The notes beneath the pieces are model-generated. The model had not been told where the DNA came from and did not search any database. It saw only the letters and a program-made list of their open reading frames with translations. 64,000 bases of DNA from Fagopyrum homotropicum (taxonomy: Eukaryota > Streptophyta > Magnoliopsida > Caryophyllales > Polygonaceae). Positions 1-10,088 of this stretch are shown piece after piece. The translations under genes were made by a program, and so were the position numbers. The stretch spans positions 1,810,501 through 1,874,500 of the forward strand of contig BSWB01000001.1 in NCBI GenBank assembly GCA_033239125.1, read 5' to 3'. The first letter of the stretch is position 1; each line of letters opens with the position of its first letter.

Positions 1-77
1 GTGCATGTTAAAAACCCTAGTTTATAAGTTATCGTAAACAAAGTAAGATTTGATTAGTTTTGATGAGTAATTCTTAC

Positions 78-333
78 CGAAAGTAGACGTAGATTCAATG
101 GAAATATGATGACAATTCGAAACGGTTGATACTCGAATGGTTATAAACCCTAAACCCTTCTTTCCAACGGTTTCTCTTTTTTGAACAAGCATTCCACCGG
201 GGCGAACTTCCCATTTGATCTCTCCAAAGTTCTCCGAAATCCTCTTGATTCCCTCCTCGCTTTCTTCGTTTCTACCTCCATTGTTGAGCTTTGAGTTGCT
301 TCTCATAAGCCTCTTGTATCTCAATTTGATCAT
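78..333 (-). CDS. BAG family molecular chaperone regulator, first exon (partial gene)
   Basis: The exon encodes about 85 residues and runs off the left edge after an intron. It holds the plant BAG signature WEVRPGGMLVQKR (residues 41-53) followed by the start of a ubiquitin-like domain (ITIRVSTVSNCHHISIES). Plant BAG1-4 proteins have this order: basic N-terminus, ubiquitin-like domain, then a C-terminal BAG domain that binds Hsp70. The BAG domain would lie beyond base 1. The chosen start is ATG at 333-331. The upstream in-frame codons fall in the expected 5'UTR, because a TATA box lies at 408-416. The exon ends at 78 with donor GTAAGA (77-72). The family call is firm from the motif; which of BAG1-4 cannot be told. 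Confidence 0.8.
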
Positions 334-407
334 CTTCACCAAACTTTGAGTAAGAGCCTCAAAAGAGCAAGGCTTTGATAGGTTGTTTTGATGTTGAAGG
401 TAGCCAC

Positions 408-416
408 TTATATATA
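408..416 (-). promoter_or_regulatory. TATA box of the BAG gene
   Basis: On the minus strand this reads TATATATAA, about 75 bases upstream of the chosen ATG at 333. That leaves room for a short 5'UTR. From here to about 1,180 I see no other gene; the stretch is AT-rich spacer. Confidence 0.5.
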
Positions 417-1184
417 GAGAGAATCGTGTACACAAGAATGGTATGTAAGGGTCTCTATCATTATTATTATTAATATTAATATTTTTGCTTGGATTCTTTT
501 CATTAAATTATATATTAAAAATTGATTTTAAATTATAAAGTTATGTGTATAGTACGTGTAATAGAATGTAGGCCTTGGGGGATGTTTGGTCGAAGGCCAA
601 TGCACATGGGGAGGTTAAGTAAAGAGTATATTTGCTTGATTTGCGGGCCAAACACAATGGAATATAGAATGTTTATATCTTAATATATTATTATTGCTGG
701 ATGATTAGACGCAAATATGGATGTGTCTATGGTAATAATTGAACCCGAGACATCAAGGTAATGTTCAGAAAGGTACTCGTTCGATAGGTCTAAAGTTCAA
801 CTCATGCAGGTATGAATATGGCTCATGTATGAATTTCGGACTCGACCCGAGTCCAATCCGGGCAAACAGATAAAAAAAATTCTTCCAGAATTCTGGTTTG
901 TGTTCGAGTTTGTCTAGGTTACCGACTCACTGACAACCCATGCAAATTATTAATAGGGAGTAAATGTCACATTTCACAACTTCATTAAGGTCGAAGGGAC
1001 TTGGTCCCCTCGTATTATTTGGAAGACAAAGTCGCTCACGACACAAACAATATGGATGTTGAGGAGGGCGGGAAAGAAGGTAAGATTGAAAGTTGTGATT
1101 CAGGTCATCTCCTTACACCATGTTTTGCTTTGTGATACCGGATGGAGTGCATGATGAGATTTAGATGACGATGAGACAATTTTG

Positions 1185-1335
1185 GTGGAGCCTTATGAGG
1201 GTAAACGGAAGGTTCATTGGACGCTTGGTCTAAGATGGGTCGATCAAAGGCTAACAAGGGACAGGGCTTTATGAACATGAAGGAATTCAATCTTGCTCTC
1301 TTGGATAAGAAGACGGTCCATTGGATCGCTTGGGG
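1185..1335 (+). mobile_element. LINE (L1-type) reverse-transcriptase 3' relic
   Basis: Two broken frames resemble the end of the plant non-LTR reverse transcriptase. The first reads EGKRKVHW (about 1,199-1,222). After a frameshift comes GFMNMKEFNLALLDKK (about 1,264-1,311), comparable with the family's GF.DL..FNLALL.KQ block. The pieces are short and out of frame with each other, so this is a fossil with no coding value. Nothing else was recognised between 1,336 and 2,296, which is very AT-rich. Confidence 0.4.
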
Positions 1336-2296
1336 TTAGTCCAATGTCTAGTTTTGAAAATTATTATCCGTGTAGTTTCAATGATAAATGAAGAATGTTT
1401 TTATACATATAAAAAATATTATCCGTGTAGTTTGAGTCGTATGTCATCTGTTTGACCCTTTATTGTTTGACTTAGTATGATAATTTTTATTTTTTATGAT
1501 AAAGAGTATTAAATATTTTTCTATTGTTGTAATGATATAATATCTATAATCAAATACCAAACAATACCCATTCAATTAATGATTTCTGTTATCAATAATA
1601 TCTTTTTCTTAAATACTATTTTAAGATTTATATTTTACCCGTACAACTCAATTAAATAATATCATTTTATGTTATTGCAAATAAGACTTCATTTAAAAAA
1701 TAGTAATATTTTATTTTGGTGACAAAGTCATTTTTAAATTAGACAATATATCTAACATATACTGTATATATATACATTTTAAAATTGACATATTTTATAT
1801 GTTTTTGAACAATAAAATTGACAGTCCAAAATTTATCTTGGTGTTTTTTATATTTATTTTGACTCTTATTATTTAATTCTATAAAATATAAATTTGTAAA
1901 GAATACATATATAATTAAAATAACTAATCTTATATATCTATAAATTTCTATATTAAATAATCTAATATTTATACTTAATCATTTAATTAGTTATAAATAC
2001 TTTAAATATCATTAATTAGTGTCAAGTCTATGTCAAGGTGGATTGCATAATTTATCTTGACCCTAAACTTTAATATTTGCACCACTTTTATGCACAATTA
2101 TTTTGGTAGGTGAAGATTATATATTTTAAAACATTAATAAATCGTATCTAATGCCATTTTTATTTTAATTTAATATTGTTTTTCCTTAGTTATTGCCACC
2201 ACATAATTGGGGCATCAACCCATGTGCCAAAGATGTGTTATATTTCTCCTTCACCCTTGACAAATTATGTTAAAGGCATAAGAGAAGATATAATCT

Positions 2297-2581
2297 GGGT
2301 CCGTTTGGTTTTAATTCCGGAATCGAAAACGAAATAGAAACGAATCTAGTCCATATGTATATCCTTGTTCATGAAAAATTTTGTAATCATTCCTTGTGGT
2401 TCGAAGTAATTGAAGTTGAATTTGATTAATTTTGATACCATGTAGGAAAACAAAATGTGGGAGACAAGTGTATTTTGCATGAAATCACAATGAATGATTC
2501 CATAAAATTTAATGAATAATCATATACATATGGACTAAATTCGTTTCCATTCCGTTTCCGGAGTTGGAACCAAACAGGCCC
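2297..2581. mobile_element. Tourist-like MITE, copy 1
   Basis: A short element with inverted ends. The left end starts GGGTCCGTTTGGTTTTAATT and the right end, reversed, reads AGGGCCTGTTTGGTTCCAAC. Both ends continue with related sequence (ATTCGTTTCCATTCCG on the right; AAACGAATCTAGTCC on the left). It has no coding capacity. It is a close relative of the element at 37,829-38,115, which shows a TAA target duplication; here the duplication is not visible. Confidence 0.6.
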
Positions 2582-2780
2582 TAAATCTTAATCTTAATCT
2601 TAATTTAATAAATATATAACTAATACAATTTGTCACAAATGTTGATTACTGGTAATTGCTTTTTTAATTGTCATAATCCTTTTCTTTCTTTATTATCTCC
2701 AACACGGGTGCAACTAGAGGATATAGACTGAGTTGCACTTGTACACAGGTTATGATTGCGAGCCGAATTGAGGCTAACCT

Positions 2781-2985
2781 GCCTCTGATACCATGTCAAA
2801 GTCCGATACAGACGGACCCATAGTCGTGTGCATACGGGCGCACATGCGCATTAGGCCCAAGCCCATCACATAAGCCCGGCGAGGTTCCATCCTAAAACCA
2901 ATTGGCGATAAGAGTAGCTCACCGATCTTATATACTAGGTTCGAAGTGTCCTCATTTTTCAATGTGAGACCTTATTATCCAACGT
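2781..2985 (-). mobile_element. TRIM-like solo LTR with methionine-tRNA primer-binding site
   Basis: Read on the minus strand, an LTR-like sequence of about 190 bases ends in CA at 2,794 and is followed at once by TGGTATCAGAGGC (2,793-2,781). That is the classic primer-binding site complementary to initiator-methionine tRNA. Inside the LTR there is a TATA-like TATATAAGATCGG, and the tract CCAATTGGTTTTAGGATGG that I associate with plant TRIM/SMART-type LTRs. No gag-pol and no second LTR were seen. The far boundary (about 2,985) is approximate and runs into a (TA)n tract at 2,987-3,010. Confidence 0.55.
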
Positions 2986-3240
2986 GTATATATATATATA
3001 TATATATATATTACAACTATACCCTTAAATTATTAATACAAATTATTACATTTGAGTTTGGTTTATTACAAATTTTCATAATATACTAAGGGTTGAAAAT
3101 TAAGCAAAATCTTTCTCGTACTCATTATCATTTCCCTCGTACTTGATTTATATTTATTTCACTTTTTTCTTCTAATTTTTTTACGAGGTAAAATATAATA
3201 TTTTTATAAAATATAAAACTATTTTAATTCGTATATTTAT

Positions 3241-3658
3241 GGCTCCGTTTGGTAGTAGCATAAATTAAGGTGATTAAGATTATGAGAATTAGAAGGGAGA
3301 AATAATTCTCGTAATCTCGTTTGGTAAGGGAATTAAGGAGATTAAAGGGTTTACATTACGAAGATTAAGAAAATTAGATTATCAGAATTTTGTAATCCTG
3401 CATATTAGAGGGATTAGAAAGATTATTGAGGGTCAAATATCACTTTTACTCCTTTTTTTTCCATCTCTTTCATCTATACAAAAATATTACACGTATTTTT
3501 TCGTAATTTTACCCACAATCATATTAATTTTACCAAACATTAATTTCACTTAAATCCATATTCATCATCTTAAACAATTTCATCCCCTTAATTTTCATCT
3601 AAATAATTCTCTTTAATCTTCATCTTCATCTCCGTAATCTTTCGTTACCAAACTGCCC
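3241..3658. mobile_element. MITE with GGCTCCGTTTGGTA-type inverted ends
   Basis: The left end is GGCTCCGTTTGGTAGTAGC. The right end, reversed, is GGGCAGTTTGGTAACG. The trinucleotide TAT flanks both sides and may be the target duplication. The interior is AT-rich and non-coding. The size (418 bp) and end pattern suit a PIF/Harbinger-related MITE. Confidence 0.5.
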
Positions 3659-3724
3659 TATATCTGTTCACAAAAACGGTATAAAAAATTAACACGATAA
3701 TTTCACAAAGGCCACATGTGATGG

Positions 3725-3790
3725 TGGGCCAATGGGCCACAAAAGCACGCAAGAACTTGGCCCATAACCAAAGTGGGCCCATTAGGCCCA
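3725..3790. promoter_or_regulatory. Cluster of five site II (TGGGCC/GGCCCA) elements, orphan promoter
   Basis: TGGGCC occurs at 3,725, 3,733 and 3,774, and its reverse GGCCCA at 3,759 and 3,785. That is five copies in 66 bases. Such clusters mark proximal promoters of plant housekeeping, ribosomal and mitochondrial protein genes. Downstream there is no complete gene, only a possible untranslated exon ending near 3,905 (donor GTAAGA) and a small exon at 4,254-4,301. The likely meaning is a promoter whose gene was lost. Confidence 0.45.
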
Positions 3791-4253
3791 TCTTGGGTAC
3801 CCTTCATTTCGCTTAGTTGTCGATACATGTGCAAACAGTGCATTGCTTTAGCTCAACCCGATGCTTTCATTGTTGAATGATCTCTCACTCTGTCATACGA
3901 TACAAGTAAGATTTTTAAATTTTTTTTTTTTTTTTTTGTATGGCTAAGCTATTTCCTTTCATTGCAATTGAAGTACTTAAATTCACTGTTTTGTATCAAT
4001 GACTTCAGATACACGCAAGTATACATAGATTCACTGTTTTGTATAAATGATTTGCGTATCTTATTTTTGTTTGGCTACTTGTGTAGTTTGCCTATTAGGT
4101 GTTTGTGAAAATGCCTCTGAAAAGAATACTTACATAGTCGTCTAAATTTTTCATGGGTACGTACAAAATTTATTTGACTTCTATGCTAGCTACTTATTTT
4201 GTCTGATTATTTGAAGATTTAAAAATGTAAGAATTACAATAATCTAATTGCAG

Positions 4254-4301
4254 GATGATGCAAATTGCATTGATTTTATGGCGTTGAAACTGATTTCGAA
4301 G
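4254..4301 (+). pseudogene. Orphan first coding exon (MALKLISK)
   Basis: A 48-base segment sits between a good acceptor (TTGCAG, ending 4,253) and a good donor (AAG|GTAATT at 4,302). It contains ATG at 4,278 and the codons MALKLISK. With the site II cluster at 3,725-3,790 and a possible 5'UTR donor at 3,906 it looks like the 5' end of a housekeeping gene. No continuing exon follows; a retroelement-like inverted repeat starts at about 4,590. The gene is not identified. Confidence 0.3.
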
Positions 4302-4596
4302 GTAATTTTAATTTAAGTACCCCAATATCCATGCCATTGTTGTGGGGAAAGAGATGTTATGCAGCTATGCTCTCGTTCTTTGCGAGTCTAGTTTGAGTGA
4401 TCACTCCTTCTGATAGTGAAATTCTCAATTACTTTCTTTGATAAACCAATGACATTTATAATCTCAGATAAGTCCACACTCAAATCATTGTTATCGGGTG
4501 CTTTGAATATAGTTTCATATCTTATAGGAGTATTTCTACGTAGAGTTGGTGGCTTATTTGTGAAGAAAGAAGAGTAATCGAAACTACACCTATTTT

Positions 4597-5150
4597 GTGG
4601 AATTCAAATCCGAAATCTGCACATTGAATACGGATTTCGAATTTAAATCCGAAATCGTAACTTTGGCTCGGCTCGGCTTGCGAAGGTGGTCGGTTAACTA
4701 TGCCCGTTGCCATTGGAAATGGGTAGTGACCCAGATGCCACGGCTTTTAAACATTTTCCAAGAGTTCTACTCTGATTTGTCGATGTTTGATACTCATATT
4801 TTTTTTCCTTTTTCCAAATTTCTCTGATTAGTCGATGCTTGATACTCATATATATTTTTTTTCCTTTTTCCAAGTTTTGCATTCTGTACACGAAAGGAGT
4901 GGAACCCATCTAATATATAAGGAAAAAGAATGCTTAAAGTTAAGGATCTTTGGGTCACTATCCATTTCAATGGGGAGCGGACGTAGCTAACCAACCACAC
5001 GCGTTGAGTCGAGCCAAGGATTAGGCTATTTGGATCGAGAATGGGCTGAATTGGTGGTGTTAAGCTGACCACTAAAGGCTATCATTTTGGGAAGTTACGA
5101 TTTCGGATATAAATTTGAATCCGTATTCAATGTGCAGATCCAAAGTTACA
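4597..5150. repeat. Imperfect inverted repeat of LTR-like sequence
   Basis: The left arm (about 4,597-4,735) and the reverse complement of the right arm (about 4,944-5,150) share CTGCACATTGAATACGGATT, then AATCCGAAATCGTAAC or its near variant, then a related tract ending in TAGTGACCCA. The right arm carries about 90 extra bases in the middle. The spacer also has a direct duplication of GTCGATGNTTGATACTCATA with a TTTTCC tract. It resembles two opposed copies of one LTR U3 region. Confidence 0.5.
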
Positions 5151-5205
5151 GTATCAGAATCAATGCGTATTTATATGTTAAATACGTATCCGTCTTTGGC
5201 CTCGC

Positions 5206-5214
5206 CTATATAAA
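5206..5214 (+). promoter_or_regulatory. TATA box of LTR-like promoter
   Basis: CTATATAAA sits in a small palindrome (GCC...GGC). It is followed by GTCTCATCCTCTCATTCAGA, the arrangement seen in U3/R regions of plant copia LTRs. It could drive transcription into the PPR fragments at 5,358-6,213. Inference only. Confidence 0.35.
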
Positions 5215-5357
5215 GGCGTCTCATCCTCTCATTCAGACGCAAAAATAAAAAACATCTCCCTCTTTCTCTTCATAAAACCACAGTGCAACACATAAGTAGT
5301 CAGATTTCCAAAGTCATTACGGAACTTGGATCTAGTGCGATTTTATCTTGAAATTCG

Positions 5358-5516
5358 AAAGAATTTCCGAAAGGTCATCCCTACATGGAACACTACGAAT
5401 ATATAGTTGTTCTCTTTGGACGTGTTGGACTTGTTAACGAGATCAATGCAGTTGTCAAGAACATGCCTATAGAACCGAACACTTATGTTTTGGGTTCACT
5501 CTTGAACTCATCTTGA
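5358..5516 (+). pseudogene. PPR protein fragment (E-type C-terminal region)
   Basis: An open stretch reads KEFPKGHPYMEHYEYIVVLF and continues GRVGLVNEINAVVKNMPIEP, ending at a stop (5,514-5,516). This matches the end of PLS-class PPR proteins, where the last repeat (HYGCMVDLFGRAGL..EA) leads into the E motif (NMPIEPN..VWGSLL). Only about 50 residues remain, with no upstream repeats. The DYW-like pieces of the same kind of gene lie just downstream. A truncated or captured gene fragment, not a functional PPR gene. Confidence 0.65.
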
Positions 5517-5734
5517 GTTAATAAGAATACAAACACCACAGAAGAAATTATTGATATCTTTTTAGCTCGAATTCTGATTATGTAATTACATGCTGCTCTT
5601 AAACATCTATTCGATGGACAATAGGTGGATCACTCTGTGAGAAATTAACGTTCTTGTTTATGACATTTCTTATCTGCTTCTTCGGTTGGATGATGTTGTT
5701 GTTGTTGTTGTAGTCCATGTGTACAAGAATATCA

Positions 5735-6213
5735 ACCAGGTGAAAAGCATGCAAGAGCTTTGTATTACAAAAATGTGGGTGATTACAAGAAGCAACATAT
5801 ATTGAATAGACCTAGCGACAAGCTAGCTATTGCATTTGATCAATGCTAAATGTCGAATGCCAATTAGGGCCGAGGAACAATAAAAACGTAGATGAACGGA
5901 TAATATTTAAAAGCAAAAACTCTCGTACATAGTTTTACGTATAATATGTACACAATTTGTGTAGTTCTATTTTACCAGGTGAAGGGCATGCAAGAACTTT
6001 GTATTACAAAAATGTGGGTGATTACAAGAAGAAGCATATATTGAATAGACATAGCGACAAGCTAGCTATTGCATTTGATCAAAATGCTAAATGTCGAATG
6101 CCAATTAGGGCTGAGGAACAACAAAAACGTAGATGAACGGATAATATTTAAAAGCAAAAACTCTCGTACATAGTTTTAAGTATAATATGTACACAATTTG
6201 TGTAGTTCTATTT
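5735..6213 (+). repeat. Tandem 239-bp duplication carrying a PPR DYW-domain remnant
   Basis: Two copies (5,735-5,973 and 5,974-6,213) are nearly identical. Each begins ACCAGGTGAA and ends near GTGTAGTTCTATTTT. The first part of each unit translates to a run containing NRPSDKLAIAFDQ, close to the EHSEKLAIAFGL block of the DYW deaminase-like domain. The next codons hit stops. With the E-motif fragment upstream, this looks like the wreck of one PPR-DYW gene whose last piece was duplicated after it died. From 6,214 to 7,197 I see only AT-rich spacer and the 5' region of the next gene. Confidence 0.6.
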
Positions 6214-7197
6214 TGCTTGCTCATTTATATTATTATTGGACATAATTTGTATCATTTGTGTGTATAAATTGGTCAAAATATATACAAAAAAAAATTTGGT
6301 GGAGGATTAGACCTAGTAACCCGGAGTGTCTTTGTGTTATTTTAATACAATGTCAGCATTGCTACTTTTTCGTAAAATGGAAGAGTGAACTCCTATCCTC
6401 GCGAAGTTGGTGGCGATTTAGCGACAACGAGGGCTCGATAAGCATGCATCGCGTTACCGGAGAAGCCACCGGAGTCGAAAACCAACATCTTTTTGCTCAT
6501 CTAACATCAAAAGTCAGCATCTTCTCGCCCAATCTTTATCTTGCCACTTAAAATCCACAGAGAATGATGAAAGGTAACGAGATTCATGCGTGCAACCGCC
6601 TTCAAGGATGAAAGGTAACGAGATATCTTTTATTTATTCATAAAATATATCAAATAAATTACGTTATCACTTTATTTTTATAAAATATAACTTGCTATAT
6701 TTAAATTAACTGAAATGTATATAAAATATAGCTTACTATATTTAAATCAACCAAAATGTATATCTTAGCTTAACATTAGTTGGATTTATCTTTTTTATTT
6801 TTTGAAATATAATAAGTTGGATTTATCTTGAGCATAAAATAAAGGGTGGGTGGTTAATTGAAAGAAAAATTCAGTTTATAGTAGTTGTGTTACTTGTGTA
6901 CAATGAAATTTAGTGGGTGGTTTGCGAGAAATAGACTATTTTGAGAGCCGTTTTGTGTAATTCACTCATCTTATTACTTGACAGGGCGTTTCCTTAGTGA
7001 GTTCAGCTGAATGAATGGCTGTGACAGAGCCACCATAGAGGGAGAGAGAGCAACCTAATCAACCGCCGGCCCAAGAGCAACGGTGAGACCTTAACTTGCT
7101 TTCTTACTATCCAGTTCTTCTGATGTTCCCAGCTATGGGTTTCTTCGCATTTCGTTTCTGATTTTAGTGTTTGGGAAGAAATTGTGAAAAAAGAAAG

Positions 7198-9390
7198 ATG
7201 CAAGCTTTAAACTTATGGCCTCCTCCCATGGGGGACTTTTGTAGAATACCCCCTGTTGGGTCGCAATTAGGGTGCTCATATTGTGTCATAATCATGAAGA
7301 AGAGGAAAAACCTTCTTGTTCTAAGAAATTCGAGGGATTTTGGAGGTGGGTTTTGTGGTAAGGGCCTTAAAAAAGGTCCTTTTTCTGCGCGCTCCAAATT
7401 TAGGGTTTTTGCTCCCATGGGTTTGCCTTCAGTGGAAGAAGTAATTGAAGATGAAATTGGGGCTGATGATATTATGGCTAGTGAAGCATTGAGTTCTACT
7501 GTTGATTGTCTTAAGATTGATAAATTAGAAGATGAAGGGTTATCTTCTGGAATTGGTGTTTCAAATGATGAAAAGGAAGTTAATGGTGGTAGTGGAAGCT
7601 TAGAAGAGGAAGAAGATAAATCGAGAGTCGATGTTCTTGCTCTGGCTCATAGGTTACACTCAGCCAAGTCAGTAGATGATGTAGAAAGTGTGATGAAGGA
7701 CAAGGGTGAGCTTCCTCTTCAAGTGTATTCATCTATTATAAGGGGTTTTGGACGAGATAAGAAACTTGAAGCAGCGATTGCGCTTGTTGAGTGGCTTAAG
7801 AGGAAGAGAAATAAAAATGAGGGATTCGAAGGCCCGAATTTGTTCATATATAATAGCCTTTTAGGGGCTGTTAAGCAGTCAGGGAAATTCGAACAAGTTG
7901 ATAAGGTCATGAATGATATGGTAGAGGATGGGATGTCTCCGAACATTGTTACATATAACACGTTGATGACAATTTATGTTGCTCAAGACCGAGCCTTAGA
8001 AGCCCTCGCTCTTCTTGAGGATATAAAAGGCAAGGGTCTTATTCCTTCACCTGTGTCTTACTCAACAGCCTTACTAGCCTATAGAAGAACTGAAGACGGG
8101 TTTGGAGCTTTGCGGTTTTTCCTTGAGCTCAGAGAAAAGTTTATAAAAGGTGAGCTTTTGGTGTCTGATCATGAAGACTGGAAAAGCGAGTTTGTGAAGC
8201 TTGAGAACTTTACTGGCCGGATCTGCTTTCAAGTGATGAGACAATGGATTGTGAAGGAAGGGAACACGTCCACTAATGTATTGAAGCTCCTTGTGGAATT
8301 GGACAGGGCTCGGCTTCCACCCACCAAAGACGAGTATGAGAAGCTTATCTGGGCTTGCACCCGTGATGAGCATTACACAGTGACCAAAGAATTGTATGCT
8401 AGGATAAGGGAAAAGCATTATGTCATAAGCTTATCTGTTTGTAACCATGTGATATGGTTGTTTGGTAGAGCCAAGAAATGGTGGGCAGCTTTGGAAGTTT
8501 ACGAGAATTTATTAGATAAGGGTCCGAAGCCAAACAACTTGTCATATGAGTTGATCACTTCTCATTTTAACATCTTGCTTACAGCAGCTAGAAAGAGAGG
8601 GATTTGGAGATGGGGTGTGAGGCTACTTAACAAGATGGAATCAAAAGGGCTAAAACCGGGAAGTAAAGAGTGGAATGCAGTTCTTGTGGCGTGTTCAAAG
8701 GCTTCAGAAACCCAAGCTGCAGTAGAGATATTCAAAAGAATGGTTGAGCAAGGAGAGAAACCGACAGTAATCTCGTACGGAGCACTTCTAAGTGCTCTCG
8801 AGAAAGGAAAGCTCTATGATGAAGCCATAAGGGTTTGGGAACACATGCTTAAAGTTGGCATAAAACCGAACCTATACGCGTACACTATCATGGCTTCAAT
8901 CTATGTAGGCCTTGGGAAGTTTAAGGTTGTAGATTTGATCATTAAAGAGATGATATCAACCGAAAACCAACCAACCGTTGTAACGTTCAACGCAATCATT
9001 AGTGGGTGTGCACGAAATGGTTGGGGTGGTGATGCATACGAGTGGTTTCATCGAATGAAGGCTATGAACATCTTGCCCAACAAGGTAACATATGATATGC
9101 TAATTGAGGCTCTGGCAAAGGATGGTAAGCCTAAGCTAGCCTATGAGCTATACTTGAGGGCGAGTAACGAGTCTCTTAGCCTATCGCCTAAAGCCTATGA
9201 TGCAGTCATCGAGTCATCTCTTACATATGGAGCTACAATCGACATGGGTCTTCTCGGACCGCGGCCACTTGAGGAGAAGAAGAAAATACAGACCAGGAAG
9301 AACTTGTCGGAGTTTTGTCGATTGGCTGATGTTCCAAGGAGAAGTGAGCCATTGAATACAGAGGAAATATACACAAAGCAGAATGATTGA
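7198..9390 (+). CDS. P-class pentatricopeptide repeat protein, probably chloroplast (LPE1-like)
   Basis: A single-exon gene for 730 residues. ATG at 7,198 is chosen; the frame extends 9 codons further upstream but only from a TTG. The N-terminus (MQALNLWPPPMGDFCRIPPV...) is Ser/Arg-rich with few acids, as in a chloroplast transit peptide. An acidic linker (about residues 80-145) follows, then roughly ten 35-residue PPR motifs to about residue 670, for example NLFIYNSLLGAVKQSG, NIVTYNTLM, VISYGALLSALEKG, LYAYTIMASIYVGLG and KVTYDMLIEALAKDG. The charged tail includes LLGPRPLEEKKK and FCRLADVPRR. P-class PPR proteins bind organelle RNA. The tail reminds me of Arabidopsis LPE1 (At3g46610, psbA translation), but I cannot confirm orthology. 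No E or DYW domain is present. Confidence 0.85.
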   Translation: MQALNLWPPPMGDFCRIPPVGSQLGCSYCVIIMKKRKNLLVLRNSRDFGGGFCGKGLKKGPFSARSKFRVFAPMGLPSVEEVIEDEIGADDIMASEALSSTVDCLKIDKLEDEGLSSGIGVSNDEKEVNGGSGSLEEEEDKSRVDVLALAHRLHSAKSVDDVESVMKDKGELPLQVYSSIIRGFGRDKKLEAAIALVEWLKRKRNKNEGFEGPNLFIYNSLLGAVKQSGKFEQVDKVMNDMVEDGMSPNIVTYNTLMTIYVAQDRALEALALLEDIKGKGLIPSPVSYSTALLAYRRTEDGFGALRFFLELREKFIKGELLVSDHEDWKSEFVKLENFTGRICFQVMRQWIVKEGNTSTNVLKLLVELDRARLPPTKDEYEKLIWACTRDEHYTVTKELYARIREKHYVISLSVCNHVIWLFGRAKKWWAALEVYENLLDKGPKPNNLSYELITSHFNILLTAARKRGIWRWGVRLLNKMESKGLKPGSKEWNAVLVACSKASETQAAVEIFKRMVEQGEKPTVISYGALLSALEKGKLYDEAIRVWEHMLKVGIKPNLYAYTIMASIYVGLGKFKVVDLIIKEMISTENQPTVVTFNAIISGCARNGWGGDAYEWFHRMKAMNILPNKVTYDMLIEALAKDGKPKLAYELYLRASNESLSLSPKAYDAVIESSLTYGATIDMGLLGPRPLEEKKKIQTRKNLSEFCRLADVPRRSEPLNTEEIYTKQND

Positions 9391-9887
9391 TCAGATTTTT
9401 TAGTTGCAGTAAATTGTTTTGTAGGACTTTTTAAATGTAAGTAACTAGTTGGTATTTTCTGATCTTGTTTTCAGAAAAGTTTACCCATCTCTGTATTGTA
9501 CAGATTTTGCTCAGTTGATGAATACTAGAGACCTGAGAATTTTTATTAGTGAGCAAGATCTTGAACGTACATTTTGTGATCTTGTTGAAAACTTTAATGC
9601 CTATATTTGGGAGATCACAGTTGTAACTCGTCTCACCGTTACACATTGCAGATTACAGTGTATGGATCCAAAAAAAGCGTGCGGAACTCAATGACAAACA
9701 TCCATTTTTGGTAAATAATAGAAATTCCATTGAGGTGACGTTATGCTTACCCCTTGTTGAATATTGGTTGTCTAGTTTCTACTAAAATTCAAAACACTGA
9801 TTAGGGTTACACAAACAAACTTCAATAATCACTACAAACCAATTGATTAATCATATCTTCTACAACAAATTGCTTTCTGTTTTTTCT

Positions 9888-9976
9888 CTGATCTTGTGGT
9901 TGATTGTAAACAAAAATGGAGGATGCATATGGTTTCTGGTATTCTTATTGCCAATTTGCTTGGGTATCATCAAGAA
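9888..9976 (+). pseudogene. Duplicated, truncated copy of exon 1 of the downstream membrane-protein gene
   Basis: This stretch repeats the sequence around the true first exon at 10,061-10,182, including GATTGTAAACAAAAATGGAG. It has lost about 34 internal bases (the VLPYFIVLLVL-coding part). Its ATG at 9,916 opens a 23-codon frame ending RKKR and a stop. It may act as a short upstream ORF if the transcript starts above it. The offset between copies is 173 bases. Confidence 0.7.
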
Positions 9977-10088
9977 AGAAGCGATAGAGCAAAACAGAGC
10001 ACGCTTTTTGGATGAAAATGTGATTCGAAGAAATTTGAGTTGTATTATGGTGGGATATCTCTGATATTGTGGTTGATTGTAAACAAAA

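Noticed and set aside
825..960. Possible hAT-type element with CGACCCGAGTCC words
   Set aside because: No matching target duplication or inverted ends could be found.
7171..7197. Nine extra codons upstream of the PPR protein start
   Set aside because: The extension begins with TTG, not ATG. ATG at 7,198 is a normal plant start in front of a transit-peptide-like sequence.
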